DNA of 16,759 nucleotides from JBBTQZ01 sp038065435 (GTDB taxonomy: Bacteria; Patescibacteriota; Minisyncoccia; Phycocordibacterales; WO2-35-19): the NCBI GenBank assembly GCA_038065435.1, contig JBBTQZ010000001.1, positions 1 through 16,759 on the forward strand. Direction: 5' to 3'. Every line of letters starts with the position of its first letter. Positions within the stretch are counted from its first letter, which is position 1. This document shows, piece after piece, positions 4,550-10,650 of this stretch. The notes beneath the pieces were generated by a model. The model saw only the letters and a program-made list of their open reading frames with translations, ran no database searches and was not told where the DNA came from. The translations under genes and the position numbers were made by a program.

Positions 4550-6490
4550 ATGCATTATTTAGAAGAGTTGAATGAGGCTCAAAGAAGAGCGGTAGAAAAA
4601 ACAGAAGGCCCTCTTCTTATACTCGCCGGAGCTGGAGCTGGTAAAACCAAAACCATCACTCACAGGATTCTGCATCTCATCAAAAACGGAGTGGCTCCAC
4701 AAAACATTTTGGCCGTCACCTTTACCAACAAAGCCGCGAGAGAGATGCACGAGCGTATAGAGAAGCTTATAACAGAAGACCTTAGTATAAATAAACCCGT
4801 GTCTATATTCAGTAAACCTTTTGTCTCTACTTTTCATGGGCTGGGAGCATTCATTATAAAAGAAAATTTTAGGGAAGTAGGTATAAAAAAGCACTTTAGT
4901 ATCTACGACAAAGCTGATTCCAAGAGGATAGTCAAAGAATCCATGTTGAAAAATGGCTATAACCCGAAAGAGATCGACCCTGCTAAAATTCTTAGCATAA
5001 TCTCGCGAGAAAAAGGCAACTTTGTAAGTCAAAAAGATTATTCTATAAATGCTGGCGGATATTTTGAAGATATTGTTTCTAGTGTATGGGAAGATTATGA
5101 AGAAAGTTTGAAAAAAGAAAATGCTTTGGATTTTGACGATCTTCTCCTTGTCTCGGCAAAACTTTTGGAAAAAGAAAGTGTAAGGAAAATATATATAGAC
5201 AGATGGCACTATATACATATAGACGAGTACCAAGACACCAACAAAGTGCAATACAAAATGGCTCTGGCTCTAACCGGAGATAAGCAAAATATTTGCGTAG
5301 TGGGAGACGTGGATCAAAATATTTATAGCTGGCGTGGAGCAAACATAAAAAACATCCTCAACTTTGAAAAAGATTTCCCCAAAGCACAGACTATCCTTCT
5401 AGAAGAAAATTATCGCTCTACCCAAACCATTCTCGCCATAGCAAACAGAATCATAGAAAGAAACAAACACAGGCAAGAAAAGAAGCTTGTAACCCGCAAT
5501 GCTCTCGGTGATAAGCTCGGTATCTTTGAGGCCCTGACCGAAAACCATGAAGCGCAATTTATAGTAGAAAAAGTAAAAGAGCTGCGGAGCAAAGGAGTGC
5601 CTCTTGCCGATATGGCGGTTCTCTATAGAGCCAATTTCCAATCAAGAGTTTTGGAAGAAGAATTTCTCACCGGTAATATAGAATATCATGTTTTGGGTAC
5701 AAGATTCTTTGAACGAAAAGAGGTCAAGGATATATTGGCTTTCCTGCGTTATAGTTTCAATCCTGAAAGTATTTCTGACCTCAAAAGAATCATAAACGTA
5801 CCACCTCGTGGTATAGGCAAAACCACTCTACTCAAGATAGTGGAAGGAAAAGAAGAGGATTTACCTCCCACCATGAAAATAAAAATGCATTACTTTAGAG
5901 AACTTTTGAGCAAAATAAAACACTTCGCTATCACAAATCTGCCATCAAAAACTATTACTTTTATAGCCGAAGAAACTGGTCTAAATAACAATTTAGACAA
6001 ATCGGAAGAAGGCAAAGAAAGAATAGAAAATATAAAAGAGCTTTCTGTATTAGCCTCGCGATACAATTCCCTCCCCCTAGAAGAAGGTATAGAAAAACTG
6101 TTGGAAGATACTTCCCTCGCCTCCGATCAAGACAGCGACAAGAAAGAAAATCCGGGAGTAAGGCTGATGACAGTCCATGCCGCTAAAGGGTTGGAGTTTG
6201 GCTATGTCTTCATCACCGGATTAGAAGAAGGGCTTTTCCCTCACGACAGAAATAACGATGAAAATGTAAGTGAGGAGGAAGCAGAGGAAGAAAGGCGACT
6301 TTTTTATGTCGCCCTGACCAGAGCCAAGAAAAAAATCTTCCTTTCCTATGCCCAAAGCCGCACCATATTTGGCAGTCGCGGAAGCAACATCCCTTCAGAA
6401 TTTCTTTTGGAGATTCCAGACGAATATTTGGAGCGCGAATTTCTGGATTACACCCCCAAACACAAACCTCTTTTGCATATAGAGTTTTAG
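4550..6490 (+). CDS. pcrA: UvrD/PcrA-type superfamily 1A DNA helicase
   Basis: This is an ATP-dependent 3'-5' DNA helicase of the UvrD/PcrA/Rep group, acting in repair and replication restart. The 646-residue protein shows all core motifs: Q-motif-like LNEAQRRAV; Walker A GAGAGKT (27-33); motif Ia near AVTFTNKAAREM; Walker B DEYQD (225-229); motif III GDVDQNIYSWRGA (about 252-264); motif IV ENYRST; motif V VHAAKGLEF; and motif VI EERRLFYVALTRA. It is shorter than typical PcrA (about 720-740), mostly because the C-terminal tail after motif VI is short, so the usual RNA-polymerase-binding Tudor-like tail appears absent. Whether it is PcrA, UvrD or Rep cannot be decided here. Transcription is probably leaderless. 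It converges with the MYG1 gene, whose stop is only 6 bases away, with no terminator between them. Confidence 0.94.
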   Translation: MHYLEELNEAQRRAVEKTEGPLLILAGAGAGKTKTITHRILHLIKNGVAPQNILAVTFTNKAAREMHERIEKLITEDLSINKPVSIFSKPFVSTFHGLGAFIIKENFREVGIKKHFSIYDKADSKRIVKESMLKNGYNPKEIDPAKILSIISREKGNFVSQKDYSINAGGYFEDIVSSVWEDYEESLKKENALDFDDLLLVSAKLLEKESVRKIYIDRWHYIHIDEYQDTNKVQYKMALALTGDKQNICVVGDVDQNIYSWRGANIKNILNFEKDFPKAQTILLEENYRSTQTILAIANRIIERNKHRQEKKLVTRNALGDKLGIFEALTENHEAQFIVEKVKELRSKGVPLADMAVLYRANFQSRVLEEEFLTGNIEYHVLGTRFFERKEVKDILAFLRYSFNPESISDLKRIINVPPRGIGKTTLLKIVEGKEEDLPPTMKIKMHYFRELLSKIKHFAITNLPSKTITFIAEETGLNNNLDKSEEGKERIENIKELSVLASRYNSLPLEEGIEKLLEDTSLASDQDSDKKENPGVRLMTVHAAKGLEFGYVFITGLEEGLFPHDRNNDENVSEEEAEEERRLFYVALTRAKKKIFLSYAQSRTIFGSRGSNIPSEFLLEIPDEYLEREFLDYTPKHKPLLHIEF

Positions 6491-6496
6491 ACAAAT

Positions 6497-7396
6497 TTAT
6501 GCAAGAGCGGCTTTAGCCATTTGGATGGCAACGTCTCTTGTTTTGGCTACAGCAAAAAAGCCTGCTCGATGGCAAAAGATAGCTCCTTTTATTCCAGAAG
6601 CTTCTTCCAAAGCCTTCTCTCTAAGCCCGCGCCAATTTTCGGGAAACAATACTCTAGTAGTATCAAAGTTTGTAATGTCGTCCCTTGGGCTTTCTACACA
6701 CCATTCACCCGTATTTAGCTCGGGGCAGACTACCATTTTTATATTTTTATAGTCTTGAGTCACTTCTTCCCAAACTACATCTTCGCTAAGTTCTAAAATT
6801 TCTGGCTCACTTTGTTTTTTTATTTCTTCCAAAACTAATTTTTCGTCTTTATCTAGCTTTTGTATTCTGCTTATTTCAGATCTTATTACAAGCTTCGCCA
6901 TATCCAAAAAATGCTCGAAGCCTTTACCCGATGGATCACAGCGGAGAGCATAGATCAATTCTTCACCTACAGAATAGCTATGCACACCCTCTATCAAATC
7001 TTTAGTTGTGTTCACTCCATTATCAAAAGCATCAATCGGTGTAGCGAGTATGTTATCCAAAATCTCAAAAGTTTTCGGATCAGAAATTTCTCTGCCATAA
7101 TGTTTCCAGACCAAACCAAAGGAAGCATATGGAATCCCATTCGTTCGTTTGCCGGCACCATCGCGCTGATGGTGGTCGAATCTACCTTTGTCAAAATTAT
7201 ATTCTCCACCCACATCTACAACGATATCTGCTTGTTCAATAATTTTTGGGTCTCTGGTGCGAACAATTTCTACCCTCTTGCCTTGCTTTTCTGCCCAAAG
7301 CGAAAGTGTGGCCAAAGCAAAAACCTCGTCCGCATGAAAGTTGCCACTATGGGTCACTATTTTTATTTTTGGTTTTAGAAAATTGAAAAAATTCAT
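6497..7396 (-). CDS. MYG1 (UPF0160) family protein, DHH-like phosphoesterase
   Basis: The 299-residue product carries the MYG1 family signatures: HSGNFHADE (16-24), DVGG (61-64) and FDHHQ (73-77), with a C-terminal GAIFCHRAGFFAVAKTRD segment. The H/D residues resemble the metal site of DHH phosphoesterases. The eukaryotic member MYG1 is a 3'-5' RNA exonuclease; the bacterial role is not established, so nuclease or phosphoesterase activity is inferred. ATG 7396 is preceded by GAGGGTGA, a reasonable Shine-Dalgarno, about 4 bases away. A small CTCTTA/TAAGAG hairpin lies just upstream. The gene stands alone between the helicase (convergent) and a small Cys-rich gene on the same strand. Confidence 0.9.
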   Translation of the reverse strand: MNFFNFLKPKIKIVTHSGNFHADEVFALATLSLWAEKQGKRVEIVRTRDPKIIEQADIVVDVGGEYNFDKGRFDHHQRDGAGKRTNGIPYASFGLVWKHYGREISDPKTFEILDNILATPIDAFDNGVNTTKDLIEGVHSYSVGEELIYALRCDPSGKGFEHFLDMAKLVIRSEISRIQKLDKDEKLVLEEIKKQSEPEILELSEDVVWEEVTQDYKNIKMVVCPELNTGEWCVESPRDDITNFDTTRVLFPENWRGLREKALEEASGIKGAIFCHRAGFFAVAKTRDVAIQMAKAALA

Positions 7397-7490
7397 ATCA
7401 CCCTCTTAATCCCTCTCTTAATAATAAGAGGAAAATAAGAATTTATACTATCATAAAAAATAGATCAGAAGATATCTTACTGTTTTTAAG

Positions 7491-7530
7491 AAAAAACAAT
7501 ACGGGCTGTCGCTTATTCATACGACAGCCC
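7491..7530 (-). terminator. Rho-independent terminator of the small Cys-rich gene
   Basis: GGGCTGTCG (7503-7511) pairs perfectly with CGACAGCCC (7522-7530) around a 10-base loop. On the minus strand it is followed after five bases by a run of six Ts. It lies 31 bases after the stop of the gene at 7561-7782. Confidence 0.8.
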
Positions 7531-7560
7531 ATCTAATGGAAGATCCTCTTCACGAAGAAA

Positions 7561-7782
7561 TCACCTCCTAACCTCTAAATCTCTCGGACAAAGAGGTAAA
7601 TGATATGTTTTTCGGATATAGGCTTTGCATCCTGCCTCTATATACATGAGAATTTCTCTGTACAGAGTATCGCTCTGTATAAGACCACCACAACAGGTGC
7701 AAACTTCATCTTTTTTAGCCCTTCTTTCACTTACCATTGTTTTTCCAAAAACCAACTTTCCCCCTAAAATAGAAGCGTTCAT
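7561..7782 (-). CDS. Small protein with a candidate C2HC zinc site, unknown function
   Basis: I do not recognise this 73-residue protein. The start is taken as ATG 7782 because AAGGAGA lies about 6 bases upstream; the frame could extend 10 codons further to 7812. The N-terminus is basic (about residues 9-25). It then has C28-x2-C31-G-G-x-I and, near the end, Y60-H61-x3-C65, a layout like small zinc fingers of the pattern CxxCGxxI...YHxxxC. C30 and C52 are extra cysteines. A terminator follows. Codon use is host-like. It may be a DNA- or RNA-binding accessory protein, but that is only inferred from the zinc-site geometry and charge. Confidence 0.7.
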   Translation of the reverse strand: MNASILGGKLVFGKTMVSERRAKKDEVCTCCGGLIQSDTLYREILMYIEAGCKAYIRKTYHLPLCPRDLEVRR

Positions 7783-7915
7783 AACATTCTCCTTCCATAC
7801 AAAAGCTAGCACATATAACCAATTTCTGCATTCTATTTTAAAAAAACAAAAAGGTCTGAATAAAATACTCTAAAATAAGGCTATTTTTTAACCTCTTTAC
7901 AAACGGTCAAAAACA

Positions 7916-7944
7916 TTGACAAATAATGTAGAATTTGCTATACT
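7916..7944 (+). promoter_or_regulatory. Near-consensus sigma-70 promoter of the accessory two-gene unit
   Basis: The -35 is TTGACA (7916-7921), a perfect match. The spacer is exactly 17 bases and the -10 is TATACT (7939-7944), preceded by TGC, an extended -10. Transcription should start near 7951. It is the strongest promoter visible in the window. Confidence 0.88.
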
Positions 7945-7954
7945 TTAAAGCAGA

Positions 7955-8005
7955 AATCCGCTGTAATGGCGGGTTCAGAAAAATCAATCCCGTAATGGGA
8001 AGGAG
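7955..8005 (+). promoter_or_regulatory. Structured 5' leader: two hairpins sharing GTAATGG, joined to the ribosome binding site
   Basis: Hairpin 1 has arms AATCCGC (7955-7961) and GCGGGTT (7969-7975) with loop TGTAATG. Hairpin 2 has arms TCCC (7988-7991) and GGGA (7997-8000) with loop GTAAT. Both present the same GTAATGG string. Hairpin 2 runs straight into the Shine-Dalgarno AAGGAG (8000-8005). This arrangement suggests control at the RNA level (a protein or ligand site) or an RNA stabiliser. No known riboswitch class is recognised. Confidence 0.5.
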
Positions 8006-8013
8006 AATTGAAA

Positions 8014-8700
8014 ATGCGTAAAACGAACGATCGTGGAATGTATCCGTTGATTATGATCCATCGCTCGAGCTATAGCCAACTGGCTATCGGCGGAGCAATA
8101 CTAACTCGTGTTCACGAGGACGAGTTTCAAGCAGAATGCTCCCAGTGCACTCCTACGGGTTGCAGTGGTTGGCATACTCGCTTCGATGGTGGTGTTCGTC
8201 CTGGTGTTCTCGACATGCCGTGCGACTTGGTTGCAATGTATGTTGAAGCCCAGATCAACATCTCTGGGTACGAGGGTGAGTATGACTCTGAAGAGATCGT
8301 TGCCCCTCTCTGTTTTGCTGTTGCGGTTTTCCGAACCAATGAAGTCAAAGACTACAAAGGCAAGGTGATCCGCGAAGCAAAGCAGGAATACGTCTATCTG
8401 TGGAGCAGTTTTAGCTTCGTCGATCGGATTCGCCACGACGGCGTCTATGATCTCAAGGAAGCGTTTGAAACCGCGCGCAAAGGCGGACCCCTCATGACCC
8501 AAGAGGAGCGATGGCAGAGAACGTCATCCTACAACGGAACCTTCGATCACGCCGAACACGGATGGCACATCATCGGCAAGTGCCGAGTGCCCGGCCGGAT
8601 TCGGCAGATTCTGCACCGGACAGTTAACACGGTGAAAGAAACGGTCGACGGCAACTTCGGACAAGGGAGCAAGTTCTTCAAGATCCCCGGCAAGAAGTAG
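8014..8700 (+). CDS. Unrecognised 228-residue cytosolic protein, first gene of a foreign-looking unit
   Basis: I do not recognise the family. ATG 8014 is chosen because AAGGAG ends 8 bases before it; a TTG two codons earlier is too close to that site. There is no signal peptide or membrane segment, so the protein is probably cytosolic. Six cysteines are present (42, 45, 50, 70, 100, 190), and C42-x2-C45-x4-C50 followed by W53-H54 could bind metal. The middle (about 68-140) is hydrophobic and alternating, with a beta-rich look, and the C-terminal third is basic. Codon use (ATC, CTC, CGC, GTT) and base composition are unlike the surrounding A+T-rich genes. It is transcribed from a consensus promoter through a structured leader, with a secreted partner 119 bases downstream. 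Homology search of the translation would be decisive. Confidence 0.8.
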   Translation: MRKTNDRGMYPLIMIHRSSYSQLAIGGAILTRVHEDEFQAECSQCTPTGCSGWHTRFDGGVRPGVLDMPCDLVAMYVEAQINISGYEGEYDSEEIVAPLCFAVAVFRTNEVKDYKGKVIREAKQEYVYLWSSFSFVDRIRHDGVYDLKEAFETARKGGPLMTQEERWQRTSSYNGTFDHAEHGWHIIGKCRVPGRIRQILHRTVNTVKETVDGNFGQGSKFFKIPGKK

Positions 8701-8721
8701 CAGTTCGTTCAAGCACCAAAC

Positions 8722-8753
8722 GAGCCGAGCAATCCGCAAGGAAAGCTCGGCTC
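8722..8753 (+). repeat. Strong intercistronic hairpin without T-tract
   Basis: GAGCCGAGC (8722-8730) pairs perfectly with GCTCGGCTC (8745-8753). The loop itself holds a small CC-GCAA-GG stem. No run of T follows, so full termination is unlikely. It sits 21 bases after one gene and 66 before the next and may partly terminate, stabilise or process the shared transcript. Confidence 0.6.
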
Positions 8754-8819
8754 CTGATCTGATCCCTTCTCACAGATTTAGAGGAGGGACGAGTTTCAGG
8801 AAAAGGAGAGTTCTTTCAC

Positions 8820-9635
8820 ATGACCAAGACCATTCTTTCGCTTCTCGTTTTGGCTACCTCTGTCTTCGGACAGGATATGCCCACTTTCAAGGATTACTTC
8901 GACCGCGCTGTAAAGCAAGGTACGGAGAGAGCCGCCGAGATCGAGCAATTGATCCCGGTACGGGACAAAGCGTTCACCGACTTGTCGGAGGCGCTCAACA
9001 ACCCCACACCGCTCAAAGTTCGCGAATCGTTCGATCGAGCGTGGGATGCCGAGCTCAAAATGGGCACCATGGTGTTCGGTTGCAAAAGTGGTGCCGAGCA
9101 GATCCGCGATAACGCCAAGACTGCTCTCGAGTACAATCAAATCACTCGTGATCAGGCCAACGACGGCATCAAGTTGGCTTCTCGCATGGAATTGCTGGCG
9201 AAAACCGGTGATGAAAAATCGGAACAGCTCACACTCCACGCCAAGATGATCAACTACGCCTTCAAGGAAAGCGATCGCGTGATCGACAATCTCAAGAAGG
9301 CAGTCGATGCTCGAAAGAAAGCGGCTGAGGAGTTGACCAAGAAGATTGCCGAAGACAACAAGGTGAAAATCGAGGTTTACGCCGATCGTATGATGGCTGC
9401 CCACACGGTGGTCATCGAAGTTGCGAAGAGCGGAGAGCAACTCCGCCGATTGCTCTACCATTCCGAATACGAGTGGAAAGAGAATCGCATCAACGAGAAG
9501 CAGTACGACAAAGCACAGCAGATTATGGGCAAGATCAAAGCCGCTGACGAGATGCGTTGGGCACCGAAGGATCAACTTACGCTTTACGGAAAGGTTCGTG
9601 GCGAAGCTGGACTGGTTGAGATGGTCATGAAGTAG
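8820..9635 (+). CDS. Secreted, largely helical protein of unknown function, second gene of the foreign-looking unit
   Basis: I do not recognise the family. The 271-residue product starts with a short basic N-terminus and a hydrophobic stretch (MTKTILSLLVLATSVFGQ), a plausible Sec signal peptide cleaved around residue 17-18. The rest is highly charged and rich in A, E, K, D and R. Long heptad-like segments (about 25-60, 90-130, 135-182 and 195-245) suggest a mostly alpha-helical, coiled-coil-like fold. There is one cysteine (C88). No lipobox, LPxTG or membrane anchor is seen. AAGGAG lies about 12 bases before ATG 8820. Not one ATA codon is used for isoleucine, against common ATA use in neighbouring host genes. 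The gene follows the 228-residue protein in the same unit, and a terminator lies 25 bases after its stop. Confidence 0.8.
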   Translation: MTKTILSLLVLATSVFGQDMPTFKDYFDRAVKQGTERAAEIEQLIPVRDKAFTDLSEALNNPTPLKVRESFDRAWDAELKMGTMVFGCKSGAEQIRDNAKTALEYNQITRDQANDGIKLASRMELLAKTGDEKSEQLTLHAKMINYAFKESDRVIDNLKKAVDARKKAAEELTKKIAEDNKVKIEVYADRMMAAHTVVIEVAKSGEQLRRLLYHSEYEWKENRINEKQYDKAQQIMGKIKAADEMRWAPKDQLTLYGKVRGEAGLVEMVMK

Positions 9636-9659
9636 TAGAGGGCGGATCAATCGCTCTGG

Positions 9660-9696
9660 GCCCCGCAGAAGTCGCAAGACGGACACGGGGCTTTTT
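9660..9696 (+). terminator. Rho-independent terminator of the two-gene unit
   Basis: The outer stem is GCCCCG (9660-9665) with CGGGGC (9686-9691), containing an inner GTC-GCAA-GAC hairpin. TTTTT follows at 9692-9696. It closes the unit that starts at the 7916 promoter. Confidence 0.88.
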
Positions 9697-9741
9697 CATT
9701 TATTCACCCCATTTTGCTAAAGCTTCATTGGGTGCAAGGAA

Positions 9742-9981
9742 TCAAATTAATCTTTTGTTTCTAAAAGCAAAGCCAGAACTTGATTTCAAATACATTTCGA
9801 AATTTATAGCTTTTTCTTTTGTTAAAAATGCTGAGTACCAAACTAATTTAAAAGGAGCTTTGGTAGAAGAATATCTTACTTCTTTGTGGTTATGTTTTTC
9901 CAATCTCTTCTTTAAATTTTGAGTAGAACCGATATAAAAACTTTTATCTTTGAGACTTTGGAGAATGTAGCAGTAATACAT
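9742..9981 (-). CDS. Small GIY-YIG endonuclease-superfamily protein
   Basis: The 79-residue product is a single GIY-YIG nuclease module of the UPF0213/YhbQ-like size class. The motif YYCYIL...FYIGST occupies residues 2-20, the conserved arginine is R26 (in LKKRLEKHN) and the likely metal-binding glutamate is E62 (INFEMYLKS). ATG 9981 was chosen because the domain starts immediately; the frame runs open 26 codons further upstream through repeat sequence. TATACT lies 7 bases before the ATG, so a leaderless transcript is possible, and there is no Shine-Dalgarno. It stands alone, opposite to the accessory unit and next to palindromic repeats near the tmRNA 3' end. Such lone modules may be repair or mobile-element nucleases; the role here is unknown. 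Confidence 0.88.
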   Translation of the reverse strand: MYYCYILQSLKDKSFYIGSTQNLKKRLEKHNHKEVRYSSTKAPFKLVWYSAFLTKEKAINFEMYLKSSSGFAFRNKRLI

Positions 9982-10010
9982 ACTGAAAAGTATACATGAT
10001 ACGAGGAATA

Positions 10011-10057
10011 ATCCCACGTCGTCCCACTTCACTACGTTTCGCGGGACTATGCGGGAC
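10011..10057. repeat. Nested palindromic repeat upstream of the GIY-YIG gene
   Basis: TCCCAC occurs twice on the left (near 10012 and 10022) and GCGGGAC twice on the right (10041-10047 and 10051-10057), so two nested hairpins with GTCCC/GGGAC arms can form. The loop has TTCGCG-like bases typical of intergenic repeats in such genomes. It overlaps only the rejected N-terminal extension of the GIY-YIG frame. Confidence 0.5.
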
Positions 10058-10103
10058 ACTTCGCTTGTTATGAAATATTTAAACGAAGGTGGTGGTGTTT
10101 ACA

Positions 10104-10127
10104 CCGCGTAGCTCTGGAGCATAGCGG
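10104..10127. repeat. Imperfect hairpin just beyond the tmRNA 3' end
   Basis: CCGC/GCGG arms (10104-10107, 10124-10127) enclose TAGCTC/GAGC(A)TA with single-base bulges. It lies 10 bases past the tmRNA CCA end. It could act in 3' processing or belong to the repeat cluster next to the GIY-YIG gene. Confidence 0.45.
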
Positions 10128-10137
10128 AAGAGCGAAG

Positions 10138-10559
10138 TGGTGGAGATGCCGGTATTGAAACCGGGTGTGAATATGGTTTGAATATATTTCTACACGGTGT
10201 AGCTGGTTTTTTCGCTAAATAAGCGAATTCATATTTGTTCTATAAAACAAACAAAACAAACAAATGTATAGTTTCTATTTTTCAAACAAGAAGCGAAACA
10301 CTTTTCTCGTTCTAAGTTCGGTTTATTACAATCAGTCTTTCCTACGAACGAAAGAAAGAAGACCGTCGCTAAGTTGAGCTTAAAATTAAGCTCTTACGTA
10401 AGCGAAGTCAAAATCGTTAGCTCCAAAAAATGGAGAAACTACCGATTTTGCTTTTGCAAGAGTGTTTTTTGCACTTATGCTTTCCGTCAGATTAGAGAGT
10501 TAACGGTGCTCTACCGCGCATATTTTCAAATTACATATCCGTCTAAACCTTTCATCCCC
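10138..10559 (-). ncRNA. ssrA: tmRNA (transfer-messenger RNA)
   Basis: tmRNA rescues ribosomes stalled on broken mRNA and tags the product for proteolysis, with SmpB as partner. On the minus strand the 5' end GGGGATG (10559-10553) pairs with CATCTCC (10148-10142), followed by ACCA, so CCA is encoded. The T-arm reads CCGG-TTTCAAT-ACCGG. The early GACGG (tmRNA-like D-region) is present. PK1 is supported by CGGT/ACCG with AGAG pairing to a downstream CTCT. The tag frame ends at TAA 10388-10386, inside a perfect GAGCTTAA/TTAAGCTC hairpin (H5-like). The best resume codon is GCA 10472-10470 (nt 88, with A at -4 as in E. coli), giving a 28-residue tag ending ANDFDFAYVRA; an in-frame GCT at 10421 would give just those 11. 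The gene is 422 nt, a little long. It lies 91 bases downstream of smpB. Confidence 0.93.
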
Positions 10560-10600
10560 AAGCTAATTTTTTAATTAAATTATTAAAAAATTAGCTTGGG
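10557..10600 (-). promoter_or_regulatory. Perfect 19-bp hairpin ending in the first bases of tmRNA
   Basis: Arms 10557-10575 and 10582-10600 pair without mismatch around a 6-base loop. On the minus strand the hairpin precedes the tmRNA and takes in its first three Gs, which must also pair in the acceptor stem. It could therefore delay or direct 5' processing (RNase P) of a smpB-ssrA transcript. It has no T-tract on the minus strand. Confidence 0.6.
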
Positions 10601-10601
10601 T

Positions 10602-10641
10602 CCCGAGGAGCACACGACGAGGGGCAAGTCCTCAGGTTTTT
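10602..10641 (+). terminator. Possible rightward terminator facing smpB
   Basis: CCCGAGGA (10602-10609) pairs with TCCTCAGG (10629-10636), and TTTTT follows on the plus strand. No plus-strand gene ends here, so it would stop antisense transcription entering smpB, or it is just a hairpin in the smpB-ssrA spacer. Confidence 0.4.
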
Positions 10642-10650
10642 CGCCAGATA

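Noticed and set aside
4559..5342. Long antisense frames under the helicase gene (230 and 87 codons)
   Set aside because: The plus-strand frame carries all helicase motifs in order; the antisense frames are Phe/Tyr-rich mirrors of A+T-rich coding sequence.
6860..7378. 172-codon plus-strand frame inside the MYG1-family gene
   Set aside because: The minus-strand frame shows the HSGNFHADE, DVGG and FDHHQ signatures; the plus frame is a shadow.
8700..8820. Integron attC site between the two accessory genes
   Set aside because: The hairpin lacks the paired R/L boxes with GTT-rich core sites, and no integrase is present in the window.
8796..9686. 296-codon minus-strand frame across the secreted helical protein gene
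   Set aside because: It is an antisense shadow of a G+C-rich gene. The plus frame has a promoter, Shine-Dalgarno, signal peptide and terminator; the minus frame has none and would read through the terminator hairpin.
7916..9697. Toxin-antitoxin or CRISPR-type defence system in the accessory unit
   Set aside because: Gene sizes (228 and 271 residues), an exported second product and the lack of recognisable nuclease, antitoxin or repeat-array features do not fit.
10374..10574. 66-codon plus-strand frame over the tmRNA region
   Set aside because: It is antisense to a structured RNA gene and crosses the perfect hairpin at the tmRNA 5' end; there is no ribosome binding site.
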